The notes: a model not told the origin generated them from the letters alone. A stretch of DNA of 64,000 bases from DATARH01 sp050246595 (GCA_050246595.1 JBFWVT010000010.1:29273-93272), one strand, 5' to 3'; shown: positions 15,357 through 23,748, counted from the stretch's first letter. Made by a program: numbers and translations.

Positions 15357-16364
15357 TCACCCGGCCAGTTGCCGCTGCAACGGCAGATCGTCCTCGATAA
15401 AGGCCGCGATCACCTCGTCGATACCGCTGTCGCGCCCGAAGCCGAGCGCCTCGGCGCGCGGCGCCGCGAGCGCTTGCGGCCAGCTCGAAATGATCGCCTG
15501 GATCTGCGGGTCCGGTTGCCAGTCTATGCGCCGGTACGCCGCGTCGCCGCCGGCGCGGCGCAGCGCCTCGGCCATGTCACCGACCGACACCGAAAACCCC
15601 GGCAGTTGCAATGACCGGTTCGCGCCGAGCGCGCCGGAAGGCAGATCGAGCGCGTGCACCAGACCGGCGACGACGCGGCGCGGCGAGGCCAGCGCCATGA
15701 CCGTGTCGGGCGACACCGGACAGACCGCGTCGCGACCGGTCAGCGGCTCGCGGATCATCGACGAGGCGAAGGTCGAGGCGGCGCGGTTCGGCAGACCGGG
15801 ACGCACGACGACGGTCGGCAGACGCAACGCCATTCCGTCGATAAACCCCTTGCGGCTGTAGTCGTTGACCAGCAATTCGCCGATCGCCTTCTGCGCGCCG
15901 TAGGAGCTTTGCGGCGTCGGCGCGGTCTCCTCGCCAACCTCTTGCGGCAGCGCGCCGCCATAGACCGCCAGCGAACTGGCGAAGATCAGTTTCGGCAGCC
16001 TGTTGTCTTTTGGGCCGAGAGCGCGGCAGGAATCGAGCACGGCGCGGGTGCCGTCGAGATTGACCCGGTATCCAAGATCGGTGTCGGCCTCGGCCTGACC
16101 GCTGACGATCGCGGCGAGATGAAACACCGCGTCGGTTTGGGCCGCGTCGGGGCCGGGCGCGATCAGACGTGCGACCGTGTCGCGGTCGGCGATGTCGCCG
16201 GTCACGACCTGGAGGCGTTTGTCGTCGGGCAAGGGCAGGGCCGGCGGCGCGCTGTCGAACAGCACCAGCTCATCGACCGGGCCGCCGGCGGTTTCCCGGT
16301 CGAGCAGCCGCATCGCAACCCGCCGTCCGAGAAACCCGCACCCGCCGGTGATCACGATGCGCAT
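15357..16364 (-). CDS. denD: NAD-dependent epimerase/dehydratase, D-erythronate dehydrogenase-like (DenD)
   Basis: A 335-residue extended short-chain dehydrogenase. The Rossmann motif MRIVITGGCGFLGRRVA is at the N-terminus, LTGDIADRD-type VVTGDIADRDTV follows, and the catalytic Tyr-Lys is in SSYGAQKAIGELLVNDYSR (YxxxK), with SSLAVYGG before it. Overall it matches DenD-type enzymes that oxidise D-erythronate to 2-oxo-tetronate. It follows an OtnI/hydroxypyruvate-isomerase-like gene by 77 bases on the same strand; in known pathways these two act in sequence. The kinase and aldolase (OtnK, OtnC) that would complete the route are not in the window. The DenD assignment is likely but not certain within this epimerase family. 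Confidence 0.82.
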   Translation of the reverse strand: MRIVITGGCGFLGRRVAMRLLDRETAGGPVDELVLFDSAPPALPLPDDKRLQVVTGDIADRDTVARLIAPGPDAAQTDAVFHLAAIVSGQAEADTDLGYRVNLDGTRAVLDSCRALGPKDNRLPKLIFASSLAVYGGALPQEVGEETAPTPQSSYGAQKAIGELLVNDYSRKGFIDGMALRLPTVVVRPGLPNRAASTFASSMIREPLTGRDAVCPVSPDTVMALASPRRVVAGLVHALDLPSGALGANRSLQLPGFSVSVGDMAEALRRAGGDAAYRRIDWQPDPQIQAIISSWPQALAAPRAEALGFGRDSGIDEVIAAFIEDDLPLQRQLAG

Positions 16365-16441
16365 TTGTCCATCTCTTGCTCGCTCGGGACCGCGGGCGTC
16401 TCGCGCGCTCGTGCGGCCGGGACGGCCGCGGTCCGAAGTCT

Positions 16442-17224
16442 TCAGCCGATCCCGTATTTCTTCGCCCAGCCGATCCCGGCGACCGTATCGCCTTTCGGCC
16501 GGTATTCGCAGCCGATCCAGCCGGAATAGCCGAGTTCGTCGAACAGGTCGAACAGATAGGGATAGTTGATCTCGCCGCTATCCGGCTCGTTGCGGCCGGG
16601 ATTGCCGGCGATCTGCACGTGCGGATAGCGGCCGGCCAGCGCGCGCATCCTTGTCGCGAGATCGCCCTCCATGATCTGCACGTGATAGAGGTCGAGCTGC
16701 AACTGCAAATTCGGCCGGCCGACCCGCTCGATGATGCGCATCGCTTGGCCCGTGTAATTCAGGAAATAGCCCGGAATGTCGCGCGTGTTGATCGGCTCGA
16801 TCACGCAGGTCAGCCCGGAAGCGGCAGCCCGGTCGGCGGCCCAGCGCAGATTACCGATATAGACGGATTCGCCCTCCGCCTTGTCGCGCCCTTCCGGCCA
16901 CAGCCCCGCCATTGTGTGCAACAGCGGGCACTTCGTTGCGCTTGCATAGCGGATCGCCTTGTCGACCCCGTCGCGGAACTCCCGCTCGCGACCCGGCAAG
17001 GCCGCGAGACCGCGCTCGCCGCTGTTCCAGTCGCCGGGGACGGTGTTGAACAGTGCCAGGGTCAGGCGGTTGCGTTCGAGCCGCTCGGCGATTGTCTCGG
17101 GCGGATGATCGTAGGGAAACAGAAACTCGACCCCCTTGAAACCGGCGCGCGCGGCCGCGTCGAACCGGTCGAGAAACCCGATCTCCTGAAACATCATGCT
17201 GAGATTGGCGGCGAAGCGGGGCAT
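16442..17224 (-). CDS. otnI: Hydroxypyruvate isomerase-family protein (2-oxo-tetronate isomerase OtnI-like)
   Basis: A 260-residue TIM-barrel sugar isomerase. It opens MPRFAANLSMMFQEIGFLDR, the typical start of Hyi/OtnI proteins, followed by GFKGVEFLFPYDHPPETIAE. Metal-ligand glutamates appear in LTCVIEPINTRDIPGYFLN and in the C-terminal GWIGCEYRPKGDT, and LQLDLYHVQIMEGDLA carries the D and H positions. The length is normal. The ATG at 17224 precedes MPRFAANL, where conserved homology would begin. Together with the downstream DenD-like gene it suggests breakdown of erythronate-type acids; a plain hydroxypyruvate isomerase (glyoxylate metabolism) is the alternative. Confidence 0.87.
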   Translation of the reverse strand: MPRFAANLSMMFQEIGFLDRFDAAARAGFKGVEFLFPYDHPPETIAERLERNRLTLALFNTVPGDWNSGERGLAALPGREREFRDGVDKAIRYASATKCPLLHTMAGLWPEGRDKAEGESVYIGNLRWAADRAAASGLTCVIEPINTRDIPGYFLNYTGQAMRIIERVGRPNLQLQLDLYHVQIMEGDLATRMRALAGRYPHVQIAGNPGRNEPDSGEINYPYLFDLFDELGYSGWIGCEYRPKGDTVAGIGWAKKYGIG

Positions 17225-17521
17225 CGGCGGCGCTCCTCTGTTCGCCGGTATTCGCCGGCAGTCGGGCGGGTTGCTACTGTCGCGTCGCCGGAAGGCCAAC
17301 GCAAGCCCTGCCGGCCGGAGGAGGGGATGAGCGCGAGGCTGGGGCGGCGGTCGACGCGATCGAGGAATGCGAGGAGACGGTAAAACGCTCTCTGCTGCCG
17401 CGCGGCGCCAAGACCCGGTTTCCGACTCCGGCGCAGGTGGGTGAAGGAATTGTTCGAATGACCTGCCTTATCAGAGATAGATCGGGCTTGCGGCGGCAAT
17501 TTTCTGTTGCCACATTTAGTC

Positions 17522-17785
17522 GTGAGGATCGAATTCGACCCATGCAAGGATCGAGAGAACCAGCGAAAACACGGAATTTCGCTTGCCGCGGCGGCACGGA
17601 TGGATTTGGCGGCTGCCTCCATCGAGCCCGATGAACGCTACGACTACGGCGAGACCCGATACCGCGTTTGCGGCCCGATAGATGGGCGATTGCACATGCT
17701 GGTATTCACGATGCGCGGTTCCGTCCTGCGGGCGATCTCGCTGCGAAGAGCCAACGCGAAAGAGATGAAGGCACATGACCGATAA
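17522..17785 (+). CDS. brnT: BrnT-family ribonuclease toxin
   Basis: An 87-residue RelE-fold toxin of type II module BrnTA. It has the family opening VRIEFDPCKDRENQRKHGIS (F-D-P-x-K-x3-N-x2-KHG), the mid section DERYDYGETRYRVCGPIDGR and the closing strand RGSVLRAISLRRANAKEMK (IS.RRA). The GTG at 17522 gives the usual N-terminus; an in-frame TTG at 17507 would add five residues. Its stop overlaps the antitoxin start by 11 bases, the standard brnT-brnA order. The 297 bases between the upstream isomerase and this gene (17225-17521) hold no other gene. Catalytic competence is likely but unproven. Confidence 0.88.
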   Translation: MRIEFDPCKDRENQRKHGISLAAAARMDLAAASIEPDERYDYGETRYRVCGPIDGRLHMLVFTMRGSVLRAISLRRANAKEMKAHDR

Positions 17786-18047
17786 ACCTAAGCCGCCGGC
17801 CGATTTCGACGAAAACCCGGAATGGACCGAGGAGGATTTCGCGCGGGCGAGGCCGTTCAAGGAGGTTTTCCCCGAGCAGTTCGAGGCGTGGAAGCGAAGG
17901 GGCCGCCCGCCGGTCGCGGCGCCAAAGGTTCATATCGGGTTCCGCCTTGCCGCCGATGTTGTCGCGGGGATAAGGGCGACCGGCAAGGGTTACAATGCCC
18001 GCGTCGAAAAGGTGCTGCGCGAGGCGTTGGCAAGGGGCGAGCTGTGA
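17775..18047 (+). CDS. brnA: BrnA-family antitoxin
   Basis: A 90-residue partner of BrnT. The N-terminal toxin-neutralising part contains the conserved ENPEWTEEDFARARPFKEVF. The C-terminal DNA-binding part, PKVHIGFRLAADVVAGIRATGKGYNARVEKVLREAL, is the ribbon-helix-helix-like domain (BrnA_antitoxin, PKV.IS.RLD.DV...A.G.GYQ.R.N..LR) by which BrnA represses its own operon. It overlaps the toxin gene by 11 bases, so translation is coupled. In known systems BrnA dimers bind the promoter alone or with BrnT. Confidence 0.9.
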   Translation: MTDKPKPPADFDENPEWTEEDFARARPFKEVFPEQFEAWKRRGRPPVAAPKVHIGFRLAADVVAGIRATGKGYNARVEKVLREALARGEL

Positions 18048-18104
18048 GCAGTCCCGGTCGCCTATTTTCCAGGCATGCGATGTTCACCTTGGGGGAGAGG
18101 ATTT

Positions 18105-18521
18105 ATGCGGGCGGTTCCTTCTGTTTTGGTCGTTCTGCTGACGACTGCCCCGGCGCTCGCGGATGTCACCCCGTTCAAGACTCCATCGGGAAACATCGAA
18201 TGCCTCGTTGGGACCGGCGAAGGGCCGGCCGACATTGAATGCGCGATCTTCGATCGCTCGGGACCGCCGACTACGCCGCGGCCGGCCGGATGCAACGACG
18301 TCTGGGGATATCGGTTCTCGATGGGCGAGCGCGGCGTCGTAACGGTCGAATGCGGTCGGCCGGGGCCGCGCAACACGGCGCCCGGTGTCGATGTCGCACA
18401 GTATGGTGGTATTGGGAAATTCGGCGCCATTGTGTGCCGTTCTTTGAGGAGCGGGTTCGAGTGCCGCAATGTCGACGGGCACGGTTTCTTCCTGTCGCGC
18501 CAACGCCAGTCGGTCTTCTGA
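18105..18521 (+). CDS. Secreted DUF6636-like protein
   Basis: A 138-residue exported protein. The signal peptide MRAVPSVLVVLLTTAPALAD is followed by VTPFKTPSGNIECLVGTGEG, the TPSGNIxC opening of a small family of periplasmic proteins, and several cysteines (ECAIF, GCNDVWGYRF, TVECGRPG, IVCRS, FECRN) likely to form disulfides. The ATG at 18105 follows GGGGGAGAGG, a strong ribosome site. No enzymatic role is known. It sits between the brnTA module and an oppositely oriented nuclease-like gene, with no evident operon partner. Confidence 0.75.
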   Translation: MRAVPSVLVVLLTTAPALADVTPFKTPSGNIECLVGTGEGPADIECAIFDRSGPPTTPRPAGCNDVWGYRFSMGERGVVTVECGRPGPRNTAPGVDVAQYGGIGKFGAIVCRSLRSGFECRNVDGHGFFLSRQRQSVF

Positions 18522-18611
18522 GCGCTGCGCGCGTGTTTCGCCTCCCGCTGCTTGCAGTCCTGCGTTCCGGTATGCGGTCAAGCTGCCAGGTAGAGGTCAG
18601 AGGTCTGACTG

Positions 18612-19742
18612 CTATGGGCCGGCTGCGCCGGCTCGGAGTTCGGCAACAAGCCACCTCATGACCTCAAAGAACTGTCCCAACCGCCGCTCGTCGGACAGGC
18701 TCGTCAGCGGCATGGTCGGGCGACGTGTGATCGCATCGGCAGAGAGGTTGATCCCCTCGATTTCGTTCAGACGCCTGAGGAGTTCGCGGCGTTTCTCCTC
18801 ATCTCTAAGAGGACCTTTCATCATATATTGAAATCCAATCTCGATTCTGCCATAGGTCCAGATCGAAAAAGGATAAAACTTCTGCTGGCCAGCCATTACC
18901 ATCATGGCAATAGAACCGTCTTTGATTCCCTGGCCGAACCAGATTCCGTCGCCTGTACGTTGCATCCAATCGGCAATTTTTTTGGCGACTCTTGCTGCCT
19001 CGAAGCCGTTGCGGGCGGTACATTCCGAGAGAAAACTCTCTCTGTCCCACTGGCGCCTCGGACGCCCGCTGCTCTTTCTTTCAATTGCTTCTTCCGTCTG
19101 TCCATAGACGACGGGAACGATCGTTCTCAGATTTTGGCCCTGAAATTGCTGGAGTTCAAGCGCGAGAACCTCGGCTGGGTCCATTTGCTTGTTCAAAAAC
19201 TCAACAATTCGCCGCAACTCCGGCGGTATTCGATCCGCTACGAAAAGCATTCGAATTCTGCCGGATTGCAGGTTTCGCTTGATAGCCTGAAATAACGCTT
19301 CTTCGCCCCCCTCACGATCAAGGCGGTCCCGAATTTCCTCGCCAGGCTCCTTCCCGCTTTTAGCGCATTCCGTTATGAATTCGTCTCTGAGTTCGTCTAT
19401 TGGCCAATACACTACGGCGTTCGCGGCATAGTCGAGCATTTGGCCGACCACCTCTCGACGGAGCCGGGTGTCGCTTTGCCGCTTGACCTCGACCAAGGTC
19501 GGAACGCCGTCTTGATCGACGAACAGATGATCGAGCGACCATCGACCGTTGCCACCCTCTTCGGAAGGTATCGACATCTCTCTTTTGAGCAGGAGCCATC
19601 GGCGTGTAGGGCCACCGTCTTGAGCGCCGGATAGCAGCGCCGGAAACCGGCTAAGCAGTTCTTGAAAATCGTTTTCGGTAACAAACGATGCCGGCTGCAT
19701 CGGGACCAGTGTCTGCGAGTCCGTCAAGACAAAGACGCCCAT
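18612..19742 (-). CDS. Hypothetical protein with PD-(D/E)XK nuclease-like N-terminal domain
   Basis: A 376-residue protein. The N-terminal half contains WSLDHLFVDQDGVPTLVEVK, which fits the PD-(D/E)XK pattern (D, then V-E-V-K) of endonuclease-like folds, then RQSDTRLRREVVGQMLDYAA. This arrangement is known from proteins of unknown function related to the NucS/DUF91 nuclease domain. The C-terminal half (FYPFSIWTYGRIEIGFQYM onward) is an alpha/beta domain I do not recognise. The ATG at 19742 follows GGGGAA. It uses a more balanced base composition than its neighbours. It could act in DNA repair or in defence as a lone restriction-like nuclease; nothing adjacent decides this. Confidence 0.75.
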   Translation of the reverse strand: MGVFVLTDSQTLVPMQPASFVTENDFQELLSRFPALLSGAQDGGPTRRWLLLKREMSIPSEEGGNGRWSLDHLFVDQDGVPTLVEVKRQSDTRLRREVVGQMLDYAANAVVYWPIDELRDEFITECAKSGKEPGEEIRDRLDREGGEEALFQAIKRNLQSGRIRMLFVADRIPPELRRIVEFLNKQMDPAEVLALELQQFQGQNLRTIVPVVYGQTEEAIERKSSGRPRRQWDRESFLSECTARNGFEAARVAKKIADWMQRTGDGIWFGQGIKDGSIAMMVMAGQQKFYPFSIWTYGRIEIGFQYMMKGPLRDEEKRRELLRRLNEIEGINLSADAITRRPTMPLTSLSDERRLGQFFEVMRWLVAELRAGAAGP

Positions 19743-19770
19743 CAGTTCCCCACTATAACGTTTGTTCTTT

Positions 19771-20778
19771 TTACACGCTTGCCGCCGGATAAACCCCCAT
19801 CCGTCGCCCCTTCTCGATGACCAGCGCAGTGATCGCATCGACATGCGGGGTCGGCACGCCGGCGACGCGGGCGAAGGCCTGCACCGAAGTAAGAATCCCG
19901 TCGATCTCGGGCGGGCGGCCGGTCTCGAAATCCTGCAGCATCGAGGATTTGTGCGGCATGGTCGGCGCCCGGGGGTAGGCGGTCTCGACCGTGATTCCGG
20001 GATCGATGCCGTGCGCGCGCGCCGTCGCCAGACCCTCGCTCATCAGCGCCTTGCACAACTCGAACAATTCGGGATGGCGCGAAATCGCGATGATCGGCTC
20101 GCCGGTCATCGTGCAGATCGGGCTGGTGCTGAGGTTGCGCAGCAGTTTCTCCCAGATCTCGTTGCGGATCGCGGTGCTGACCGGGGCGCTGAGACCGGCC
20201 CGCTCGAACGCGGCCGAGATCGCCAGAACCCGACGCGATTGCGTGCCGTCCGGCTCGCCCAAGGTGAACCGGTTGCGGGTGCCCGGCGAATTGCGCACGA
20301 TCCCCGGCTCGACGACGGCGTTGGCCGAGGCGATCATGCAGCCGATCACCCGTTCAAGGCCGATCGTGCGCGCCAGCACGCCGCCAGGGTCGAGACGCGA
20401 CAGGTCGGGGCGCGGCAGGCCGTTGTCGGAGCACCGATAAAGATACCACCACGGGATGCCGTTCATCGCGAAGACGACGCTGGTCGCCGGACCGAGCAAC
20501 GGCGCGATCGCCGAGGCGGCCTGCGGCAGAGTGGAGGATTTCAGCGCGACAAAGACGACATCCTGGACCCCCAGGGTTTCCGGCCGGTCGGTCGCGCGGA
20601 TGCGCGCGTCGTAGCGCTCGTCGCCGATCCACAGGGTCAGACCGCGTTGCCGGATCGCATCGAGCTGGGCACCGCGCCCGACCGCCGCGACCTCGATGCC
20701 GGCCGAAGCCGCTCCGGCGTCGAGCCGGGCCGCGACATGCCCGCCGACCGCGCCGACGCCGAAAACCGTTATCTTCAT
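19771..20778 (-). CDS. Ketopantoate reductase-family oxidoreductase
   Basis: A 335-residue NAD(P)H-dependent enzyme of the ApbA/PanE family. The N-terminal dinucleotide motif is MKITVFGVGAVGGHVAARL (GxGxxGG). The catalytic Lys lies in VVFVALKSSTLPQAASAI. The C-terminal helical domain contains NEIWEKLLRNLSTSPICTM (the conserved E..W.K...N) and PTMPHKSSMLQDFETGRPPE (the S-S-M-x-Q-D signature with the family's Asp). Because paralogues act on other 2-keto acids, ketopantoate as substrate is only probable. It ends 28 bases before the nuclease-like gene starts on the same strand. Confidence 0.92.
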   Translation of the reverse strand: MKITVFGVGAVGGHVAARLDAGAASAGIEVAAVGRGAQLDAIRQRGLTLWIGDERYDARIRATDRPETLGVQDVVFVALKSSTLPQAASAIAPLLGPATSVVFAMNGIPWWYLYRCSDNGLPRPDLSRLDPGGVLARTIGLERVIGCMIASANAVVEPGIVRNSPGTRNRFTLGEPDGTQSRRVLAISAAFERAGLSAPVSTAIRNEIWEKLLRNLSTSPICTMTGEPIIAISRHPELFELCKALMSEGLATARAHGIDPGITVETAYPRAPTMPHKSSMLQDFETGRPPEIDGILTSVQAFARVAGVPTPHVDAITALVIEKGRRMGVYPAASV

Positions 20779-20921
20779 CGGGAACCCGTCTCCGCACGAG
20801 AGAGTGATGCCGGGAGAGAGTGTCCGGTCGCCGCGCCGCCGCCAAGCCTTTCTCGCTCCTTTTACGCTGATGCTATCCGCCCGACAGCATGACCTTTTCT
20901 GTGGCCGCACCCCCACTCTAA

Positions 20922-21017
20922 CCCTCCCCCGCAAGCGGGGGAGGGAACAATCGGAGACCCTTCCGCGCTTGCAGGGGAGGGGACAATCGGAAACCCTCCC
21001 CCGCTTGCGGGGGAGGG
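20922..21017. repeat. Three tandem palindromes with a 36-base period
   Basis: Hairpins of the form CCCTCCCCCGC...GCGGGGGAGGG begin at 20922, 20958 and 20994, exactly 36 bases apart, joined by a near-identical spacer (AACAATCGGAGA, ACAATCGGAAA). The first and third are perfect and the middle one is degenerate. The spacers are the same, so this is a tandem REP cluster, not a CRISPR array. It lies between divergent genes (20778 and 21062). Confidence 0.85.
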
Positions 21018-21061
21018 CAGGGTGGGGGTATCGCTCGGGGTCTCAGGCGGTGGGTGTCATT

Positions 21062-21469
21062 GTGCGGCTCGCTCTGCTGCTGTTCACCACGCTGATGCCG
21101 GTTCCGGCGGGGGCAATTGACCTGTTCGCCCGGCATCATGTCTCGGTCGAATTCGCCACCGCCGACGGCAAGCCGCTCGCCGATGCCGAGGTGCGCGTCT
21201 TTGCGCCGGGACAGCCGCACATCCCCGCGCGCACCGGCCGCACCGACAAAGAGGGAAAATTCGAGTTTCCGGCCGACGAGGAGGGGTTCTGGACCGCCGA
21301 GGCGCGCGCCGGCAACGAGATCGCCCGCGCCACGGTCCGGGTCGGCACGCCGGGTCAGCGCCGCGAACCGGTGTCGCCGGTATGGGTGATCGGCGGGCTG
21401 CTGGTGCTGCTGATCGGCGCGCTCGGTGTGCGGGTTGCGCTTGCCCGCCGTCGCCGTCAGGCGAAGTAG
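21062..21469 (+). CDS. Secreted, membrane-anchored protein with carboxypeptidase-regulatory-like fold
   Basis: About 135 residues. The start is probably the GTG at 21062, giving VRLALLLFTTLMPVPAGAID as signal peptide. A beta-sandwich segment follows: VSVEFATADGKPLADAEVRV, then TGRTDKEGKFEFPADEEGFW, the pattern of bacterial Ig-like/transthyretin-like domains seen in metal-uptake accessory proteins (NikM-, CbiL- or DUF4198-like). A C-terminal helix WVIGGLLVLLIGALGVRVAL ends in RRRRQ, so the domain is held at the outer face of the inner membrane. Its end overlaps the convergent aminotransferase gene by 13 bases. No transporter genes are nearby; function unknown. Confidence 0.7.
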   Translation: MRLALLLFTTLMPVPAGAIDLFARHHVSVEFATADGKPLADAEVRVFAPGQPHIPARTGRTDKEGKFEFPADEEGFWTAEARAGNEIARATVRVGTPGQRREPVSPVWVIGGLLVLLIGALGVRVALARRRRQAK

Positions 21470-22584
21470 GCGCGGATCGCCGCGACGACCCGCTCGACCG
21501 AGCCGGCCGGCAATTGCGGAAACATCGGCAGGCTCAGGATGCAGGGCGCAGCGCGCGTCGTCTCGGGCAGACCGGACGGGAACTCGGCGAGCCGCCCCCG
21601 ATAGGTCGGTTGCAGATGAACCGGCGCCGGATAATGGATGCCGGTGCCGATGCCCGCCCGGCCCAGATGCTCGCGCAACGGATCGCGGTCGGTATCGCGG
21701 GTGCGGATCACGTATTGATGAAAGACGTGGCCGCATTCCGGCCGGCGCGGCGGCGGATCGAGCGGCAGCCCGGCAAGTCCCGCATCATAGCGCGCCGCGA
21801 TCCTCCGACGGCTTGCGTTGTCGGCGCCAAGACGCGGCAGTTTCGCGCCGAGGATCGCGGCCTGGACCGGGTCGAGCCGCGTGTTGATCCCGACCCGCGC
21901 GCTGATGTAGCGATCGCGCCAGCCGTACTCGCGGATTTCGCGCAGCGCGGCAGCCAGCGCCGGGTCGCCGGTCGCGGTCATTCCGGCGTCGCCGAGAGCG
22001 CCGAGATTTTTTGTCGGATAAAAGCTGAAACAGGCGATGTCGCCGATGCCGCCGGTCTTTCTGCCGCGATAATGCGCGCCGTGGCTCTGCGCGCAATCCT
22101 CGATGACGCGCAACCCCCGCCGCCGCGCCAGCCGCGTGATCGGCTCCATATCGGCCGGCTCGCCGTAGAGATGAACCGGCAGCACGGCGGCCGGGCGCCC
22201 TGCGAGCGGTGCGTCGAGCGCCCCTTCGAGCGCGGCCGGGTCCATCGTAAAGCCGTTCGGCTCGATATCGACCAGTACCGGCACGGCCCCGGCGCGCTCG
22301 ATCGCGGCGACGGTCGCCACCGCGGTATGCGAGACCGTAAAGACCAGATCGCCGGCCCCGATGCCGCAGGCCCGCAAGGCCAGCTCGATCGCGTCGGTGC
22401 CGCTGCCGACCCCGACCGCGTGCTCGGTCCCGAGCCAGGCGGCGAACGCCTGCTCGAACGCGGCGACCTCGCCGCCGAGAATGTATTGTCCGCCGGCCAG
22501 GACGCGGGAAACCGCGGCGTCGATTTCGGTCTGACGTTCGAGATAGCCGGCGCGCGGGTCGGTTTGCAGGATCGGGGGGTGCAT
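21457..22584 (-). CDS. DegT/DnrJ/EryC1/StrS-family aminotransferase
   Basis: A 375-residue pyridoxal-phosphate enzyme that aminates keto-sugars during surface-glycan or secondary-metabolite synthesis. Signatures: GVGSGTDAIELALRACGIG (phosphate-binding loop), RVIEDCAQSHGAHYRGRK (cofactor-ring Asp and Gln), and FSFYPTKNLGALGDAGMTAT, where the Lys forms the Schiff base. C-terminal EHLG..GIGTGIHYPAPVHLQP-like REHLGRAGIGTGIHYPAPV is typical. It follows the NAD-sugar epimerase gene by 60 bases on the same strand, so both probably act on one nucleotide sugar. The transferase that would use the amino sugar is not adjacent. Confidence 0.95.
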   Translation of the reverse strand: MHPPILQTDPRAGYLERQTEIDAAVSRVLAGGQYILGGEVAAFEQAFAAWLGTEHAVGVGSGTDAIELALRACGIGAGDLVFTVSHTAVATVAAIERAGAVPVLVDIEPNGFTMDPAALEGALDAPLAGRPAAVLPVHLYGEPADMEPITRLARRRGLRVIEDCAQSHGAHYRGRKTGGIGDIACFSFYPTKNLGALGDAGMTATGDPALAAALREIREYGWRDRYISARVGINTRLDPVQAAILGAKLPRLGADNASRRRIAARYDAGLAGLPLDPPPRRPECGHVFHQYVIRTRDTDRDPLREHLGRAGIGTGIHYPAPVHLQPTYRGRLAEFPSGLPETTRAAPCILSLPMFPQLPAGSVERVVAAIRAYFA

Positions 22585-22644
22585 GATGACCTGTCGAATT
22601 TGCCGGTTGCGTTGGGGCGGTTCGTTGCGCCGGGGGCGGATCGG

Positions 22645-23748
22645 TCAGAGATAAAGGGAAAAATGCCGGCGGTAATAATCGAGCGCGCGCGCCAGCCCCT
22701 CATCGAGCCCGACCCGCGGCGCCCAGCCGGTCAGTTGCCGGAAACGGCGGTCGTCAGTGACAAAATCGCCGATATCGATACGCTTGCGCTCCTCGGGGAA
22801 CTCGCGCCGTGCGAAATTTCCGCCGCCATTGACCCGCACCAGCGTCTCGGCCAAAGCGAGCAGCGCATACGGCGCTTCGCCGCCGACATTGAGCGCCAGC
22901 CCCGCCGTCCGCGGGGTCAGCGCGGCGCGCAGAAACGCCTCGGCCGCATCATCGACATAGAGCAGTTCGCGCCGCTGCTCGCCGCCCCATACCTCGAAGA
23001 CCTCGCCTTCGAGCGCGCGGCGCAGCCAGATGCCGAGAAAATTCTGCCGCGCGTCCCTGATCCGCATCCCCGGCCCGTACACATTGGTCAGACGCAGCGA
23101 GCGGGTGTCGATCCCGTACACGTCGTGGAACATCAGATGGTAGGCCTCGCCGGCCATCTTGTTGACGCCGTTGATGTCGGGCGGGCGCAGCGGGTGGTCT
23201 TCGTCGACCGGCAGATAGCGCGGCCGGCCGTAGATCTGGCGCGTGCCGGCATGCACGATCGTGATCTCCGGCGCCGCCTCGCGGCACAATTCGAGCAGCC
23301 GCAATTGCGCCGTGCAATTGACGGCGAGGTCGTGCTCGGGCGCGTTCATCGAGTCGAGGTGGCTGGTTTGCCCGGCCAGGTCGAACAGGAAATCCTGCCC
23401 CGCAAGCAGATGGCGTAGCGCCGCCGCGTCGCGGATATCGGCGATGTTGACCCGCGCGCGCCCTCTATCCGCCAGACTGGCGATATCGGCGATATTGGCC
23501 GGATTGGCACCGCCCTCCGGGACCATGCTGTCGAGCAATACCAGCTCGGCGCCGAACCCGGCGAGCCGGCGCGCCAGCGCCGAGCCGATCAGCCCGACGC
23601 CGCCGGTGATCAGCACGCGGGCGCCGCCGAAAACGGCAAAATCCGGGTCGCGAGCTACCGTTATCGATACCGGATCGGCGCTGCTTGGCGCGTCCGGCAA
23701 ACCGGGATCGGCAACGCTGTCGATCCCGGTTGTCACTTCCTGGGGCAT
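22645..23748 (-). CDS. NAD-dependent nucleotide-sugar epimerase/dehydratase
   Basis: A 367-residue extended SDR. An about 35-residue N-terminal extension precedes the Rossmann motif ARVLITGGVGLIGSALARRL. Then come FLFDLAGQTSHLDSMNAPEH, the catalytic region IVHAGTRQIYGRPRYLPVDE, and a NKMAGEAYHLMFHDVYG segment where the usual YxxxK is replaced by N-x3-A (NGVNKMAGE), with K one position away. GEVFEVWGGEQRRELLYVDD is the common C-terminal sugar-binding stretch. The ATG at 23748 is used because the frame upstream runs through a palindromic repeat. It forms an operon with the downstream aminotransferase. Product sugar unknown; UDP- or GDP-hexose is likely. Confidence 0.88.
   Translation of the reverse strand: MPQEVTTGIDSVADPGLPDAPSSADPVSITVARDPDFAVFGGARVLITGGVGLIGSALARRLAGFGAELVLLDSMVPEGGANPANIADIASLADRGRARVNIADIRDAAALRHLLAGQDFLFDLAGQTSHLDSMNAPEHDLAVNCTAQLRLLELCREAAPEITIVHAGTRQIYGRPRYLPVDEDHPLRPPDINGVNKMAGEAYHLMFHDVYGIDTRSLRLTNVYGPGMRIRDARQNFLGIWLRRALEGEVFEVWGGEQRRELLYVDDAAEAFLRAALTPRTAGLALNVGGEAPYALLALAETLVRVNGGGNFARREFPEERKRIDIGDFVTDDRRFRQLTGWAPRVGLDEGLARALDYYRRHFSLYL

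Noticed and set aside
17274..17597. Minus-strand gene opposite brnT
   Set aside because: Arg-rich shadow frame without ribosome site; BrnT on the plus strand explains the region.
20922..21017. Possible CRISPR array (36-base period)
   Set aside because: The repeat unit includes the spacer: all spacers are nearly identical and there are only three units, so it is a tandem palindrome cluster.
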